Positions 41,482 through 50,615 are shown, counted from the first letter of the stretch. The stretch is DNA of 64,000 nt from Chryseobacterium oranimense (GCF_025244725.1 NZ_CP104203.1:2294001-2358000); one strand, 5' to 3'. Numbers and translations: made by a program. The notes: generated from the sequence alone by a model not told the origin.

Positions 41482-42909
41482 ATGATAAAAAATTTATTTT
41501 TCGTGCTGCTTCTTGCGGCGCAAACTGTTTTTGCACAGATTATTTCTAAAGATCCTTCCTTTGCATCCAATGGAGTATCTAACGTTGCCAATTATACGTA
41601 TGCCTGGACTATGGCCCAGGGTTCTAATGGCAGTATTTACTCATCTTATTCTATTCCAAATGGTAACGAAACATTTGTATATAAACTTACAGCTAATGGA
41701 GTTCTGGATTCAACTTTTGGGAGCAATGGAAAAATTCAGTTACCTTATTATACCTATCAATGTCAATTAAAAATGCAGCCTGACGGGAAATTGGTAATTT
41801 TTGGTTATGGCAATACCAGTGGTGGAGTTTCTGGTTCTATTGATGTATGGATAGTATATAGAATGCTTCCGAATGGCCAGTTAGATCCCACTTTTGGAAA
41901 CAATGGTACTTCGACAATTCCTAGCGGTATTGGTAGTGATGTAAATGGTCGTTCTTTAGGACTGATCTTACAAAATGGAAAAATAATCGTTCACAGCCCT
42001 ACTACTATATATAGATTAAATATTAATGGAAGTATTGATACCTCTTTCGGAAACAATGGTTCCGTAGCCACTCAGGGAAACTTTTACTATGGTGCGTTCG
42101 TGCTATTGGACAATCAATCTAATATTATCTGTATCAGTAAGATCAACTCATCTTATGGTAACGGTGTGATTGAAAAATACAGTCCGGATGGGCAGCCTGT
42201 AACTAGCTTTGGAAATAATGGCATTTTACAATCAAATTTGGAGTTCTCACCTTTAGGTACTGCAATGATTGACAGCAATAATAAAATTGTTATTTCAAAA
42301 TCAGATTCTACAGGCAATGAAATTTTGAGATTAAACCCGGATGGTACCCTTGATAATACATTTAATTCTGCCTTATCTGCAATATCTCCCAGCGCTTTGG
42401 CTAAAAGTATTATTGAAAAAGATGGATATTACTACATTGGAGGAAACCAATCAACTCATCCATATACTCCTTATTCGTCAGATGAATCTCCAGCTTTTAT
42501 TACAAAGCTCACTCAAAGTGGCTCAATAGCTCCTGATTTTGGTTATTATCCGGATAGTTCACTTTATAGTATTGAAGAACTCGTTGTTAATAACAACAAT
42601 AATATTATTGCAGGTGCACAAGGGGGAGCATCTATAGTAAAATATCTCTTAAATAATACTACATTATCAATAGCAGAAACTATAAAAAATAATTTGGAAA
42701 TTACTTTTGAAAATCCCGTTAAACAAAACCTGATTTACCGATCCAAAGAAAATGTAAGCAAAACAGAAATTTACTCCCTTGACGGAAAAATCGTAAAAAC
42801 CCTGAAAGATAATAACACAAATGTATCCGAATTATTAAAAGGAGTTTATATTGCAAAAGTTACTTTGGAAAACGGAAAGACAATTGTAAAAAAACTTATA
42901 AAGGATTAA
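41482..42909 (+). CDS. Secreted delta-60-repeat protein with T9SS sorting domain
   Basis: 475 residues from ATG 41482. The signal peptide is MIKNLFFVLLLAAQTVFAQ. Repeats of the form NG-LD-TFG-NG recur (GVLDSTFGSNG, GQLDPTFGNNG, GSIDTSFGNNG, QPVTSFGNNG, GTLDNTF), the delta-60 pattern that builds a beta-propeller-like surface protein. The last ~75 residues are a type A sorting domain (KTEIYSLDGKIVKTL...LLKGVYIAKVTL...KKLIKD), used by the type IX system for export across the outer membrane. Its target or function is unknown. The open frame extends upstream, but the signal peptide fixes the start. Confidence 0.9.
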   Translation: MIKNLFFVLLLAAQTVFAQIISKDPSFASNGVSNVANYTYAWTMAQGSNGSIYSSYSIPNGNETFVYKLTANGVLDSTFGSNGKIQLPYYTYQCQLKMQPDGKLVIFGYGNTSGGVSGSIDVWIVYRMLPNGQLDPTFGNNGTSTIPSGIGSDVNGRSLGLILQNGKIIVHSPTTIYRLNINGSIDTSFGNNGSVATQGNFYYGAFVLLDNQSNIICISKINSSYGNGVIEKYSPDGQPVTSFGNNGILQSNLEFSPLGTAMIDSNNKIVISKSDSTGNEILRLNPDGTLDNTFNSALSAISPSALAKSIIEKDGYYYIGGNQSTHPYTPYSSDESPAFITKLTQSGSIAPDFGYYPDSSLYSIEELVVNNNNNIIAGAQGGASIVKYLLNNTTLSIAETIKNNLEITFENPVKQNLIYRSKENVSKTEIYSLDGKIVKTLKDNNTNVSELLKGVYIAKVTLENGKTIVKKLIKD

Positions 42910-42935
42910 CATATCACTTTCTTTTGATCTAATAG

Positions 42936-42970
42936 AAAAAGTATTTACTTAATTTTAGTAAATACTTTTT
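42936..42970. terminator. Bidirectional terminator
   Basis: A 14-bp stem AAAAAGTATTTACT/AGTAAATACTTTTT with a 7-nt loop lies between the delta-60 protein and OsmC genes. Confidence 0.85.
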
Positions 42971-43002
42971 TTATTTTTATACATCAACAAACAATTCATA
43001 CA

Positions 43003-43473
43003 ATGAGCAAAGACCACCACTACAAAGCAACAATCCACTGGACAGGAAACAAAGGAACAGGTACCAGCAGCTACAGAAATTACGAAAGAAGCTATAACAT
43101 TCAAATTGAAAATAAATCTCTTATTGAAGGGTCTTCTGATCCTGCATTTCGTGGGGATAAAACCAAGCATAATCCTGAAGATATGTTCCTCTCTTCCCTT
43201 TCTTCCTGCCATATGCTCTGGTATCTGCATTTCTGCTCCGAAGAAGGCATCATTGTTACCGATTATAAGGATGAAGCTACCGGCATTATGACTGAAACAG
43301 CAGACGGAAGCGGGCATTTTACATCTGTTACCTTACATCCTACAGTTACTGTTACGGAAGAATCAATGATTGAGAAAGCGAAAGAACTGCATCATAAGGC
43401 AGGTCAGTTTTGCTTTATCGCCAGGTCGGTTAATTTTCCGGTAGAACATATCCCTACCCTGTTAGTTAAATAA
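43003..43473 (+). CDS. OsmC-family peroxidase-like protein
   Basis: 156 residues. The two family cysteines are present: LSSCHMLWYLHFC in the long helix and AGQFCFIARSVNFPV near the C-terminus. This fits OsmC/Ohr thiol-dependent detoxification of organic hydroperoxides. The N-terminal GNKGTGTSSYRNYERSY is typical of the OsmC subgroup found in flavobacteria. It stands alone after a strong terminator. Confidence 0.88.
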   Translation: MSKDHHYKATIHWTGNKGTGTSSYRNYERSYNIQIENKSLIEGSSDPAFRGDKTKHNPEDMFLSSLSSCHMLWYLHFCSEEGIIVTDYKDEATGIMTETADGSGHFTSVTLHPTVTVTEESMIEKAKELHHKAGQFCFIARSVNFPVEHIPTLLVK

Positions 43474-43698
43474 TTTTTACGTTAAGTTTAATATAACAAA
43501 AACAACCATCAATACTAGGTTTAAACTGCAATAACTCTAAAATTATTATTTAAAATTCCACAATAAGAGAATTATTTATCAAATAATCAATAAAAATTCA
43601 ATTTTTTAATCATTATCATCGCAATAAATTACAATTAATTGTTATTTTTTTATATAATGTGAATATTTTTTTATATTTTTATATAAACAAAACTAACC

Positions 43699-44349
43699 AT
43701 GATGAAACCAAGATTAACTATTTTTGATGAGCCATTGCTGTATACAGAAGGCTTGTCAAAGCTCCTTTCACAGAGCAAAATTTTTAACACAATTGACATT
43801 TGTAATTCTCATGAACACTTATTTGAACAATTAAAACTGGATCCTCCGGAAATTCTGGTCATAAGCTCCAATATGCTGATGCTTACAGATATTTTCCGGC
43901 TTGTAGAAGACATTACCTCCACCAACAAAAAAATCAAGATTATTGTCATAGGCAATAGTTATGATATGATTGATATCCGGAAGCTTTTTAACAAAGGCAT
44001 AAAGAGCTATCTCGACAAAAACAGCAGATATGATGAATTTCTGAAATCCATAAACATCCTGCTTTTAAATGAGATCTACATCTGTGATAATGCAAAAGAA
44101 AGAATGATCAACTTTATCAGCAGTGAGGAAGGAAAATCCAATCCGCACATCAAAGAGCCTCTTACGCGCAGAGAAATGGAGATCCTTAAACTGATATGCG
44201 ACGGCTTCAGCAGCAAAGATATTTCTGAAAAGCTCTTTATAAGCATCAATACTGTAGAAACCCACCGCAAAAGAATTCTCTTAAAATTAAACGCAAAAAA
44301 TTCCGTAGGAATTGTAAAATACGCCTTAGAAAACCACATTATCGACTGA
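43699..44349 (+). CDS. LuxR-type regulator with degenerate receiver, candidate curli regulator
   Basis: 216 residues. The receiver-like N-terminus reads EILVISSNMLMLTDI where an acceptor Asp is expected, so Ser56 or Ser57 replaces it and aspartyl phosphorylation is unlikely. The C-terminal helix-turn-helix is intact (LTRREMEILKLICDGFSSKDISEKLFISINTVETHRKRI). It is convergent with and about 470 bp from the end of the curli operon. E. coli CsgD has the same architecture, so it is a plausible functional counterpart. The 225 bp upstream are extremely AT-rich and without a clear promoter motif. Confidence 0.83.
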   Translation: MMKPRLTIFDEPLLYTEGLSKLLSQSKIFNTIDICNSHEHLFEQLKLDPPEILVISSNMLMLTDIFRLVEDITSTNKKIKIIVIGNSYDMIDIRKLFNKGIKSYLDKNSRYDEFLKSINILLLNEIYICDNAKERMINFISSEEGKSNPHIKEPLTRREMEILKLICDGFSSKDISEKLFISINTVETHRKRILLKLNAKNSVGIVKYALENHIID

Positions 44350-44425
44350 TGAAAAAAAAGTAATTTCAAAAAAAAAATCCAAACCTCCGGTTTGGAATTT
44401 TTTTTTGAAATTAAAGAAAAGCTAA

Positions 44426-44506
44426 TGGTGAGTTTTGTTTGCATGTGAAAAGTGAATTATAAGCCAACATTATTATCGGTGGCTTCGGGAGCCTCAGCCA
44501 CCAGAT
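44426..44506 (+). repeat. Dispersed REP-like mosaic repeat, copy 4
   Basis: The core at 44477-44506 (GGTGGCT/AGCCACC arms around TCGGGAGCCTC) is preceded by GGTGAGTTTTGTTTGCA and AGTGAATTATAAGCCAACAT, nearly the same as in copy 3. Its 3' half is replaced by the AAT tract. Confidence 0.75.
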
Positions 44507-44530
44507 TTTAGATTCCAGATTTTATTAGGA

Positions 44531-44613
<83 letters not shown>

Positions 44614-44628
44614 TGTGATTTCAATATA

Positions 44629-44720
44629 CTGGTGGCTTCGGGAACCTCAGCCACCAGATATCTGCCTTTCGTTCTAATATTTCAGTATTCAAAAAATTCA
44701 GTTTCAAGTTTTTCAAGTAG
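44629..44720 (+). repeat. Dispersed REP-like mosaic repeat, copy 5
   Basis: The core at 44629-44659 has perfect CTGGTGGCT/AGCCACCAG arms around TCGGGAACCTC. Only weak similarity to the other copies continues downstream (TAATATTTCAGTATTC, then a CTCAAAC tract). Confidence 0.75.
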
Positions 44721-44819
44721 CAAATCCGTCATTCCAATTTAAAAACTATTTCCATTAAAGCATCACAATCTCAAAACCCAAAACTCTAAACCTCTCAAAC
44801 ACTCAAACTCAAAACCCTT

Positions 44820-46331
44820 CTACTCATAATCCGGCATTTCACTATTGCTGAAAAGAGAAGCTCTTGAAAGATTGGTCAACGTACTGTTGAGATCAATAAC
44901 CATCACATTTTTCTGGGAAATATTGTCATTGGAGGTATTCATGAAGATCACCTGGGCATTGTTTGGTGAAAATCTTGGGTCAAGATCATTGGTTCCCATT
45001 GGTTTTTCACTTTCCGCAGAAATATCGTATACGGTATCGCTGGTCAGGTTATAGATAAAGATATGAGAATCAAGCTGGCGGTAATTTCCGCTTCCGTCCT
45101 GATATCCTGAAATATCCCGGGTGAAGACCAGCATTTGGCCGTCCACTGAGAAATTCAGTCCTCCTGACGCTCCTGCTGTTCCGGACAGAACAGTTTTCAA
45201 AACACTTCCTGTCATATCTATTATATAAATTTTTGTATTATATCCGTTGTAGTCATTCGTTTTTAAAGCGATTCTGCTGCCGTCATAGCTCCAGTCACAC
45301 TCTGAGATCATGCTACCGTCCGGCGTCGTGTACACTAAAGTCAGTCCGCTGCCATCTTTATTAATCCTGTATAATTTATTGAAGTTTGAATAAAGAATTT
45401 CCTGTCCGTTTGTACTCCAGGCAAAATCCATTTCATAATTATTGAATCCTGCAGCAGGCACTGTCGTGACCTTAAAAGGATTTGATCCGTCAGGATTCGC
45501 TGTGTAAATATGGGTACTTCCGCCTTCCGTCCGCAGAAATGCAATCAGTCCGGCATTGTTGTTTTTCCTTGGTCTCCAGCTGTTATAGGATGAGTTGGTA
45601 AACTGGAAACTGTTCCCTGCCCCATCGCTTGACATAATTACAAAGTTTCCGTTCTGTTTCTGTACATAATGATAACGGTTGGCAGGAACCGTATTGGTGG
45701 TAAATTTACTGATGGTACTTAAAACTGGCGGGTGAATGCCGTCCGAAACAGACACCTGCCAGAAGTAACTAACACCAAACTTCAAATTGGAAAGCGAATA
45801 ATGTTTCGCTGCCAAATCATTAACCTGGATCACATTCGTATCAAGGTTATTTTTAATTGTTAAACTGTATCTTAAAACATCAGCCGTATCGGGATCTGTA
45901 GCAGTCCATGTCAGCTCAACGTTTAAAGGTTGATTCACCGCATTGTCTACCGGACTTAGCAGCTGCGGCGCAGAAGGAGGAGAGTTGAGCGATTCATCAT
46001 CGTCCATTTCAAAAACCACGGTTACCACCTGGTTTTGATTTTGTATATTGACACCCTGAAAATTGGTGAGATAGCCGGAGAGTTCTGCCTTCACAGAATA
46101 ATTTCCTATCGGCATTGCGGCAATTTCAAATGTACCGTCTGTTCCGCTGAAAACCGTCTGTGTAGTAGGTGCTGTAAAAATTTTCACATTAGGAATTGGC
46201 ACATTGGTGCCCCGTTTTACAACTTTTCCTTTCAATGAGCCTGTCTGAGCCTGTTCTATAAGATCTTCATTACATGAAAACAGACAAAGAGTAAGGATGA
46301 ATATGCTGATTATTTTGATTAAAGTTTTCAT
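44820..46331 (-). CDS. Lipoprotein with carboxypeptidase-regulatory, FnIII-like and TolB-like propeller domains
   Basis: 503 residues. Lipobox FSC (Cys at 20). A carboxypeptidase-D regulatory-like domain follows (GSLKGKVVKRGTNVPIPNVKI...YSVKAELSGYLT), then a fibronectin-III-like domain (PSAPQLLSPVDNAV...FGVSYFWQVSVSDG), then a TolB-like propeller with repeats of the form IYTANPDGSNPFKV and LYRINKDGSGLTLV. It is the last gene of the curli operon, 11 bp after csgG. A surface-anchored curli-accessory or matrix protein is likely; the function is unknown. Confidence 0.8.
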   Translation of the reverse strand: MKTLIKIISIFILTLCLFSCNEDLIEQAQTGSLKGKVVKRGTNVPIPNVKIFTAPTTQTVFSGTDGTFEIAAMPIGNYSVKAELSGYLTNFQGVNIQNQNQVVTVVFEMDDDESLNSPPSAPQLLSPVDNAVNQPLNVELTWTATDPDTADVLRYSLTIKNNLDTNVIQVNDLAAKHYSLSNLKFGVSYFWQVSVSDGIHPPVLSTISKFTTNTVPANRYHYVQKQNGNFVIMSSDGAGNSFQFTNSSYNSWRPRKNNNAGLIAFLRTEGGSTHIYTANPDGSNPFKVTTVPAAGFNNYEMDFAWSTNGQEILYSNFNKLYRINKDGSGLTLVYTTPDGSMISECDWSYDGSRIALKTNDYNGYNTKIYIIDMTGSVLKTVLSGTAGASGGLNFSVDGQMLVFTRDISGYQDGSGNYRQLDSHIFIYNLTSDTVYDISAESEKPMGTNDLDPRFSPNNAQVIFMNTSNDNISQKNVMVIDLNSTLTNLSRASLFSNSEMPDYE

Positions 46332-46342
46332 AGTTCATGTTT

Positions 46343-47707
46343 TTATTTGTTTCCAAGGTAAAAATTGAGTCCAATTGCGAACCGGAGTGCCTGATCCTTT
46401 CTTTTTCCGTTCACCATCCCTTCCCAGTTGTCTTTAAAACCGATATCATATTGTGAAGAAGCCCGGATTGCGGTATTATTTCCAATCATGAATTCCAACC
46501 CTCCGCCAACCTGGCCTTTGTACTGAGGTTTGTATTTTGAAAACATCGCTCCCATTCCGCCATAGATATACGGACTGAGCCTGTATTTCGGAAACAGGAG
46601 AAATTCGAGGTTAAGCTCAGGAACAAGGTAATTTCGTTTAATAATATTTTCATTCTCTAAAGTGAAATAACTGCCGCTGGCTTCAACATTGAAATTGGGA
46701 CTTATAAAGTATTTTACTCCCACTTTTCCACCGACATTCATTTTAGCATTTACATAATCATCCTTGATTTTCTGAGCTTCCACACTGGTGAAAACGGACA
46801 TTTTCTGTCTGTAATTTTCCGGAAACTTATTCCCGACCGTTCTGCCTACATTCGCATCCTGCTCTTTGTTGTAATCATTGATGAGTGCCTGATAGCCGGT
46901 TAAGTTTTCAGATGCTTTACCCCATATTTTATCTCTGGTCCCCTCAATGATCAGGGACCTTACCGCTTTTTCTATGGCTTCGGTTACCGCAAGCTGTACA
47001 GGTTCGTTTTGGGTAAGTCCAACCTCCGCTTCCAACAGCCTTTCCGTATCGATATATCTGAAAAAGCTACCGTTCACGCTGGTAGAAAGAATTGTTTTTG
47101 AAGTATAAACCGTTTTAAGAATTTCGCCGTTAAGAGTAGAAACGGCACGAAGATAAATGGTAATTCTGTCCTGTCGGTATTGTGTAGATGCCCCTATTCC
47201 GAAGTATCTTGCTCCGAGGCCTCCGGTCAGGGTATTGCTGTCATAAGAGATCACACCGCCCTCCAGAAGGATCCCGGCATAGAGAAGAGGGGGAAGAGAC
47301 TGGCTGTTTTTATCGGCATCTTTCATGTATTCCTGTCTTGTGGAACGGATGATCTGCCTTTCGTTTAAAAGATTGGCAATATTTTCTCTTTCAATAGGAA
47401 TGAACCAACGGCTGTCTTCCAGCGCTTTAATCAGGATGGTTGTAGTTCCCTGAGGTACCGCCGTACTCCAGTTGTTCCCATTTTCTGACGGTTTGTACTG
47501 ACCGGTCTGGTCCCTGAATTTATAGACGCCTATGACAATTTTTTCATTGGGAAGAGGAAGGTTTCTCAGTTCCGCAGTGGAAGGTGTAAGCTCTCCCATG
47601 GTGGATCTTTCAGGATCGGAAGGAAGACCCAGGATCGAACTGCAGGCCTGCATTAAGCACAGCAGGAACATACAGAAAAAAATTCTGGTGTAAATGTAAG
47701 TTCTCAT
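46343..47707 (-). CDS. csgG: CsgG curli export channel with C-terminal beta-barrel-like extension
   Basis: 454 residues, against 277 in E. coli. Lipobox MQAC (Cys about 22). The CsgG core spans about 50-275 (KIVIGVYKFRDQTGQYKPS, PIERENIANLLNERQIIR, LYAGILLEGGVISYDSN, DRITIYLRAVSTLNGEIL). It forms the nonameric outer-membrane pore for curlin. The extra ~150 C-terminal residues alternate like an outer-membrane barrel (GGKVGVKYFISPNFNVEASGSYF ... ALRFAIGLNFYLGNK). Located after csgF in the operon. Confidence 0.93.
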   Translation of the reverse strand: MRTYIYTRIFFCMFLLCLMQACSSILGLPSDPERSTMGELTPSTAELRNLPLPNEKIVIGVYKFRDQTGQYKPSENGNNWSTAVPQGTTTILIKALEDSRWFIPIERENIANLLNERQIIRSTRQEYMKDADKNSQSLPPLLYAGILLEGGVISYDSNTLTGGLGARYFGIGASTQYRQDRITIYLRAVSTLNGEILKTVYTSKTILSTSVNGSFFRYIDTERLLEAEVGLTQNEPVQLAVTEAIEKAVRSLIIEGTRDKIWGKASENLTGYQALINDYNKEQDANVGRTVGNKFPENYRQKMSVFTSVEAQKIKDDYVNAKMNVGGKVGVKYFISPNFNVEASGSYFTLENENIIKRNYLVPELNLEFLLFPKYRLSPYIYGGMGAMFSKYKPQYKGQVGGGLEFMIGNNTAIRASSQYDIGFKDNWEGMVNGKRKDQALRFAIGLNFYLGNK

Positions 47708-47732
47708 GGTAAGTTTGGTTTTTAGTTATTTT

Positions 47733-48143
47733 TTATTTTGGAATGACGATCTCGGACTGATCACCTGTGCTGGTATCCAAAATATTGATCAAAAGTCCCT
47801 GGGCTGTAGTCGTGATCTGCAGGTAAAGTGATCCGAAAAGATAATTTCCCGGCTTTAAACTGCCCTGCCCGAACTGATCCTCAAACAATTTCCTGGACAG
47901 TTCACTCAGTATTTGCCTGTTCAGGCTCTGGCTGAAACTATCCAAAGAATTAACATTATCGAGCAAATTGCTGAAATCATTTTTTTTATCAAACTGATTC
48001 TGAGCATTTGCTGAACTTAAAAGCCACTGGTAATTAAAGGTATCACCTCCAAATGCCGGATTGGCAGGCTTATAAACGAGCTGCTGAGATTTTCCGGAGA
48101 AAATACCCGCAATAAAGATTAAAATAATGATAATAGTTTTCAT
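47733..48143 (-). CDS. csgF: CsgF curli assembly protein
   Basis: 136 residues with signal peptide (about 1-19). The mature N-terminus LVYKPANPAFGGDTFNYQWLLSSANAQN is the CsgF signature, including the NPAFGG region that plugs into the CsgG pore. CsgF links CsgG to the surface nucleator CsgB. It lies between csgE and csgG with 10-25 bp gaps. Confidence 0.95.
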   Translation of the reverse strand: MKTIIIILIFIAGIFSGKSQQLVYKPANPAFGGDTFNYQWLLSSANAQNQFDKKNDFSNLLDNVNSLDSFSQSLNRQILSELSRKLFEDQFGQGSLKPGNYLFGSLYLQITTTAQGLLINILDTSTGDQSEIVIPK

Positions 48144-48154
48144 GGCGGACGTTT

Positions 48155-48886
48155 TTAGTAAATAAATTCATTTTTAATAAGGTTTTTCTTGGCATTAAAT
48201 TCTATGATATATTTTAGGCTGGCTGCCAGCTGTTCTTTCAGGTAATCTTCGTTTGGATTGGTCATAAAGCTGTAAATCACTTTATCATCGATCTGGATAT
48301 TGATCTGCCCGCTGGTACCGCGAAGCGGAAGTTCGGAAATGGTAACCGCACCGTTGCTTTTGTCGGGAATCTGGCTGTACTGGATATAAAAAAGATCATA
48401 AAAATCTTTTCCGACCTTAGTCTTGGTATCATCAATGGTAAGTCCTTTCAGTTCAAAGACTGCATCTTCTTCTACTTTGGCAGTTTTCTTTCTGAACAGG
48501 TCAGTATTAATTTCAAGGCTGTCTTTTGCAATAAGCTTCTGGGTTTCTTCATCTTTTATATAGAGAAAAGCTTTCAGGGCATCTTTCTGCTCAAGATTGA
48601 CACTGATCTCAGATAAAACTTTTACTTCATTGGGATTGATGGAAAATTTCCCGCTCTGCTGGTTATTGGAAAGATTTCCTGCATTCCCCTTTTTAATAGA
48701 AACCAACAGATAATTCAGCTCTTTATACACCGATGTATTATTGGTAACAACGGCTTTAAGCCTGATCTGATTTTCAAGAATACTCTTTTCAATCTTTGCA
48801 TTTACTTTTTTATCTTCCTGCCCATTCACTGTGGCAGACAGGAAGATAAATAAAGTACACAGATTTAAGGAATATAAAAGTTTCAT
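48155..48886 (-). CDS. csgE: CsgE-domain curli transport protein with N-terminal extension
   Basis: 243 residues from the ATG at 48886 (a GTG lies one codon upstream). The signal peptide ends near ATVNGQ. Residues about 25-135 are a beta-rich extension with no counterpart in the 129-residue E. coli CsgE. The C-terminal ~100 carry the CsgE domain (LKGLTIDDTKTKVGKDFYDLFYIQY...GQINIQIDDKVIYSFMTNPNEDYLKEQL). CsgE caps the periplasmic side of CsgG and gates curlin secretion. It starts 8 bp after csgB. Confidence 0.9.
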   Translation of the reverse strand: MKLLYSLNLCTLFIFLSATVNGQEDKKVNAKIEKSILENQIRLKAVVTNNTSVYKELNYLLVSIKKGNAGNLSNNQQSGKFSINPNEVKVLSEISVNLEQKDALKAFLYIKDEETQKLIAKDSLEINTDLFRKKTAKVEEDAVFELKGLTIDDTKTKVGKDFYDLFYIQYSQIPDKSNGAVTISELPLRGTSGQINIQIDDKVIYSFMTNPNEDYLKEQLAASLKYIIEFNAKKNLIKNEFIY

Positions 48887-48896
48887 CACTTGTGTT

Positions 48897-49298
48897 TTAA
48901 TAATTTCTCATGAAAATGGTTTTGTTATCCCCTTTTACATTGATCTGCATTCCGTCTGAGACGCTGTTGCTTCCGGTAATATCAATGATATTGTTGTTTC
49001 CCTGGGCTGTAACGGCTGTTTTGGTTTCCTTCTCTGTAAAAGAGTTAATAAAATAAAGTGTATTGAAGTCGCCCAATTGCTGTACGGCAATATTGGTTTT
49101 AGGATTAAGAAAAAGTTCTGCATTGTTGTCATCTCCTATCTGGAGAACGCTGGAGCCATAAAGTCCCTGCTGTTCCGTCTGCTGTTTTGCCATAAGATCA
49201 AGAACCGTATTGCTGTTGACCTTGTCCCAGTCCAGCTGTTGTGCATTCACGCACAGTACTGCGAAAAGTGTAAAGGCACCCCATCCCGGTTTAAACAT
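48897..49298 (-). CDS. csgB: CsgB-like minor curlin (nucleator)
   Basis: 133 residues from the ATG at 49298 (MFKPGWGAF), chosen because it opens a proper signal peptide ending in VNAQ. It has four curlin-like units with Q-G-N spacing (LQIGDDNNAELF, VQQLGDFNTLYF, TAQGNNNIIDI, VKGDNKTIFM), less regular than csgA, and a C-terminus MRNY. The role is to nucleate CsgA polymerisation at the surface. It follows csgA across a hairpin. Confidence 0.8.
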   Translation of the reverse strand: MFKPGWGAFTLFAVLCVNAQQLDWDKVNSNTVLDLMAKQQTEQQGLYGSSVLQIGDDNNAELFLNPKTNIAVQQLGDFNTLYFINSFTEKETKTAVTAQGNNNIIDITGSNSVSDGMQINVKGDNKTIFMRNY

Positions 49299-49407
49299 GG
49301 TATTAATTTTAAATAAAGGTACATGAATAGAGGATTGAGAAAAACACACCCAGCAGGTACAGATGTAAAATCATGGTTTCTGGGTATGTTCATCATGAAA
49401 AGCTTAA

Positions 49408-49436
49408 AAAAGGAGAAAGCCTGAGCCTCTCCTTTT
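49408..49436 (-). terminator. Hairpin between csgA and csgB
   Basis: Stem AAAAGGAGA/TCTCCTTTT with an 11-nt loop and a run of T on the minus strand. It lies 22 bp beyond csgA. It probably lowers read-through into csgBEFG so that the major subunit is in excess. Confidence 0.75.
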
Positions 49437-49457
49437 ATTTTGAATTACGGTACATTA

Positions 49458-50276
49458 TTAATTGGATTGGGTTACAACCATTGAGTTTCCGTTACCCATC
49501 TGGGTTCCTACATGGATATGAGAATCTCCGCTTTGGGCTACCCAGGTAAAGTTATTGTTACCCATCTGAACATCGATTGCTGTATTGGAATCCCCAAACT
49601 GAAGTTGGTATAATTGGTTGCTGTTTCCAACCTGTACTCCCACAGCCATATTATCATCCCCGACCTGAACTGCAGCAGCAATATTATTGTTACCTACCTG
49701 ATCGTTTGTGGCACTGTTATCATTTCCATCCTGATATTGTACCAAAAGGTTAGCATTACCTACCTGAAGACCACTTGCATCATTTCTTCTTCCAAGCTGA
49801 ATCTGGTAAGCATCATTTCCGATACCTACCTGAATTGCTGAAGCATCATTTCTTCTGCCATCCTGATATTGTACCACAGCATTTCCTAAGCCCAATTGGG
49901 TAGAAGAGGCTTCATTTCTTCTTCCGATCTGAGTTTGTTCTGTAGAGTTGAACGCACCAAGCTGCCAGGTTACTGCAGAGTTTCTGTTTCCCGTTTGGCT
50001 TACATCGTTGGTATTGGCAAGACCTGTTTGGTCTACGTCAATTGAGTTTCTGTTACCGATACTTTCAGCAGTGTTCACGTTCAGAGCACCTATCTGGTCA
50101 ATGTCTGCCGTATTACGGTTTCCATCCTGAGTAAGGCTGTTAATATTCAAAAGCCCTGTCTGACTAACAGTAGCGGTATTCAAGTTTCCGATCTGGGCAG
50201 TAACATCAATATTTGATTGTGCGAAGCTGAAACTCATGGCCATTAGTGTAAATACACCGGTAATAAAGTTTTTCAT
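49458..50276 (-). CDS. csgA: CsgA-like major curlin, about 22 repeat units
   Basis: 272 residues with signal peptide (1-19). The rest is almost entirely about 22 units of 11 residues of form x-x-Q-x-G-x-x-N-x-x-x (for example IDQIGALNVNT, QTQIGRRNEAS, QYQDGRRNDAS, AVQVGDDNMAV). Each pair forms one turn of the curli beta-solenoid, so about 11 turns against five in E. coli CsgA. Ladder positions Gln and Asn are highly regular; units 8-12 carry Arg-Arg. First gene of the operon, with its own regulated-looking promoter. Confidence 0.92.
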   Translation of the reverse strand: MKNFITGVFTLMAMSFSFAQSNIDVTAQIGNLNTATVSQTGLLNINSLTQDGNRNTADIDQIGALNVNTAESIGNRNSIDVDQTGLANTNDVSQTGNRNSAVTWQLGAFNSTEQTQIGRRNEASSTQLGLGNAVVQYQDGRRNDASAIQVGIGNDAYQIQLGRRNDASGLQVGNANLLVQYQDGNDNSATNDQVGNNNIAAAVQVGDDNMAVGVQVGNSNQLYQLQFGDSNTAIDVQMGNNNFTWVAQSGDSHIHVGTQMGNGNSMVVTQSN

Positions 50277-50307
50277 TTTGACAAAAATTAATTGGTTAAT
50301 AGTATGA

Positions 50308-50403
50308 CAAAGGTATAGGCTAAACCAAAATGAAAAACCACTGCTAAAGTGTAAATTTTTAAAATCACTGTTTACCGTTTTGAAAGTAACCGTTTACTGT
50401 TTT
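50308..50403 (-). promoter_or_regulatory. csgA promoter with paired upstream repeats
   Basis: The minus-strand -7 element TACCTTTG lies at 50308-50315. Two direct repeats, GTTTACCGTTTT (50370-50381) and GTTTACTGTTTT (50392-50403), lie upstream and are 22 bp apart, the nearer one 54 nt from the -7 element. No -33 consensus. The design parallels the T6SS promoters and suggests a dimeric activator. Confidence 0.55.
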
Positions 50404-50615
50404 CTCCGGATCACTTGTTTCAGTTACGTAAAAATACGGTATATTATAAATTGATTTTCATACAGATACGATAAATAACTCTAATTTTTAAATTTTAAAA
50501 AAATTCCCTGTTTTTTGATGTTCTAATTTTTATTTTTTTTAATCATTGAATATTTTAATGACCTTTCGATGGTTAATTAATGTTAATGCCTGTTCTTTTC
50601 TTCAGTATATATTGC

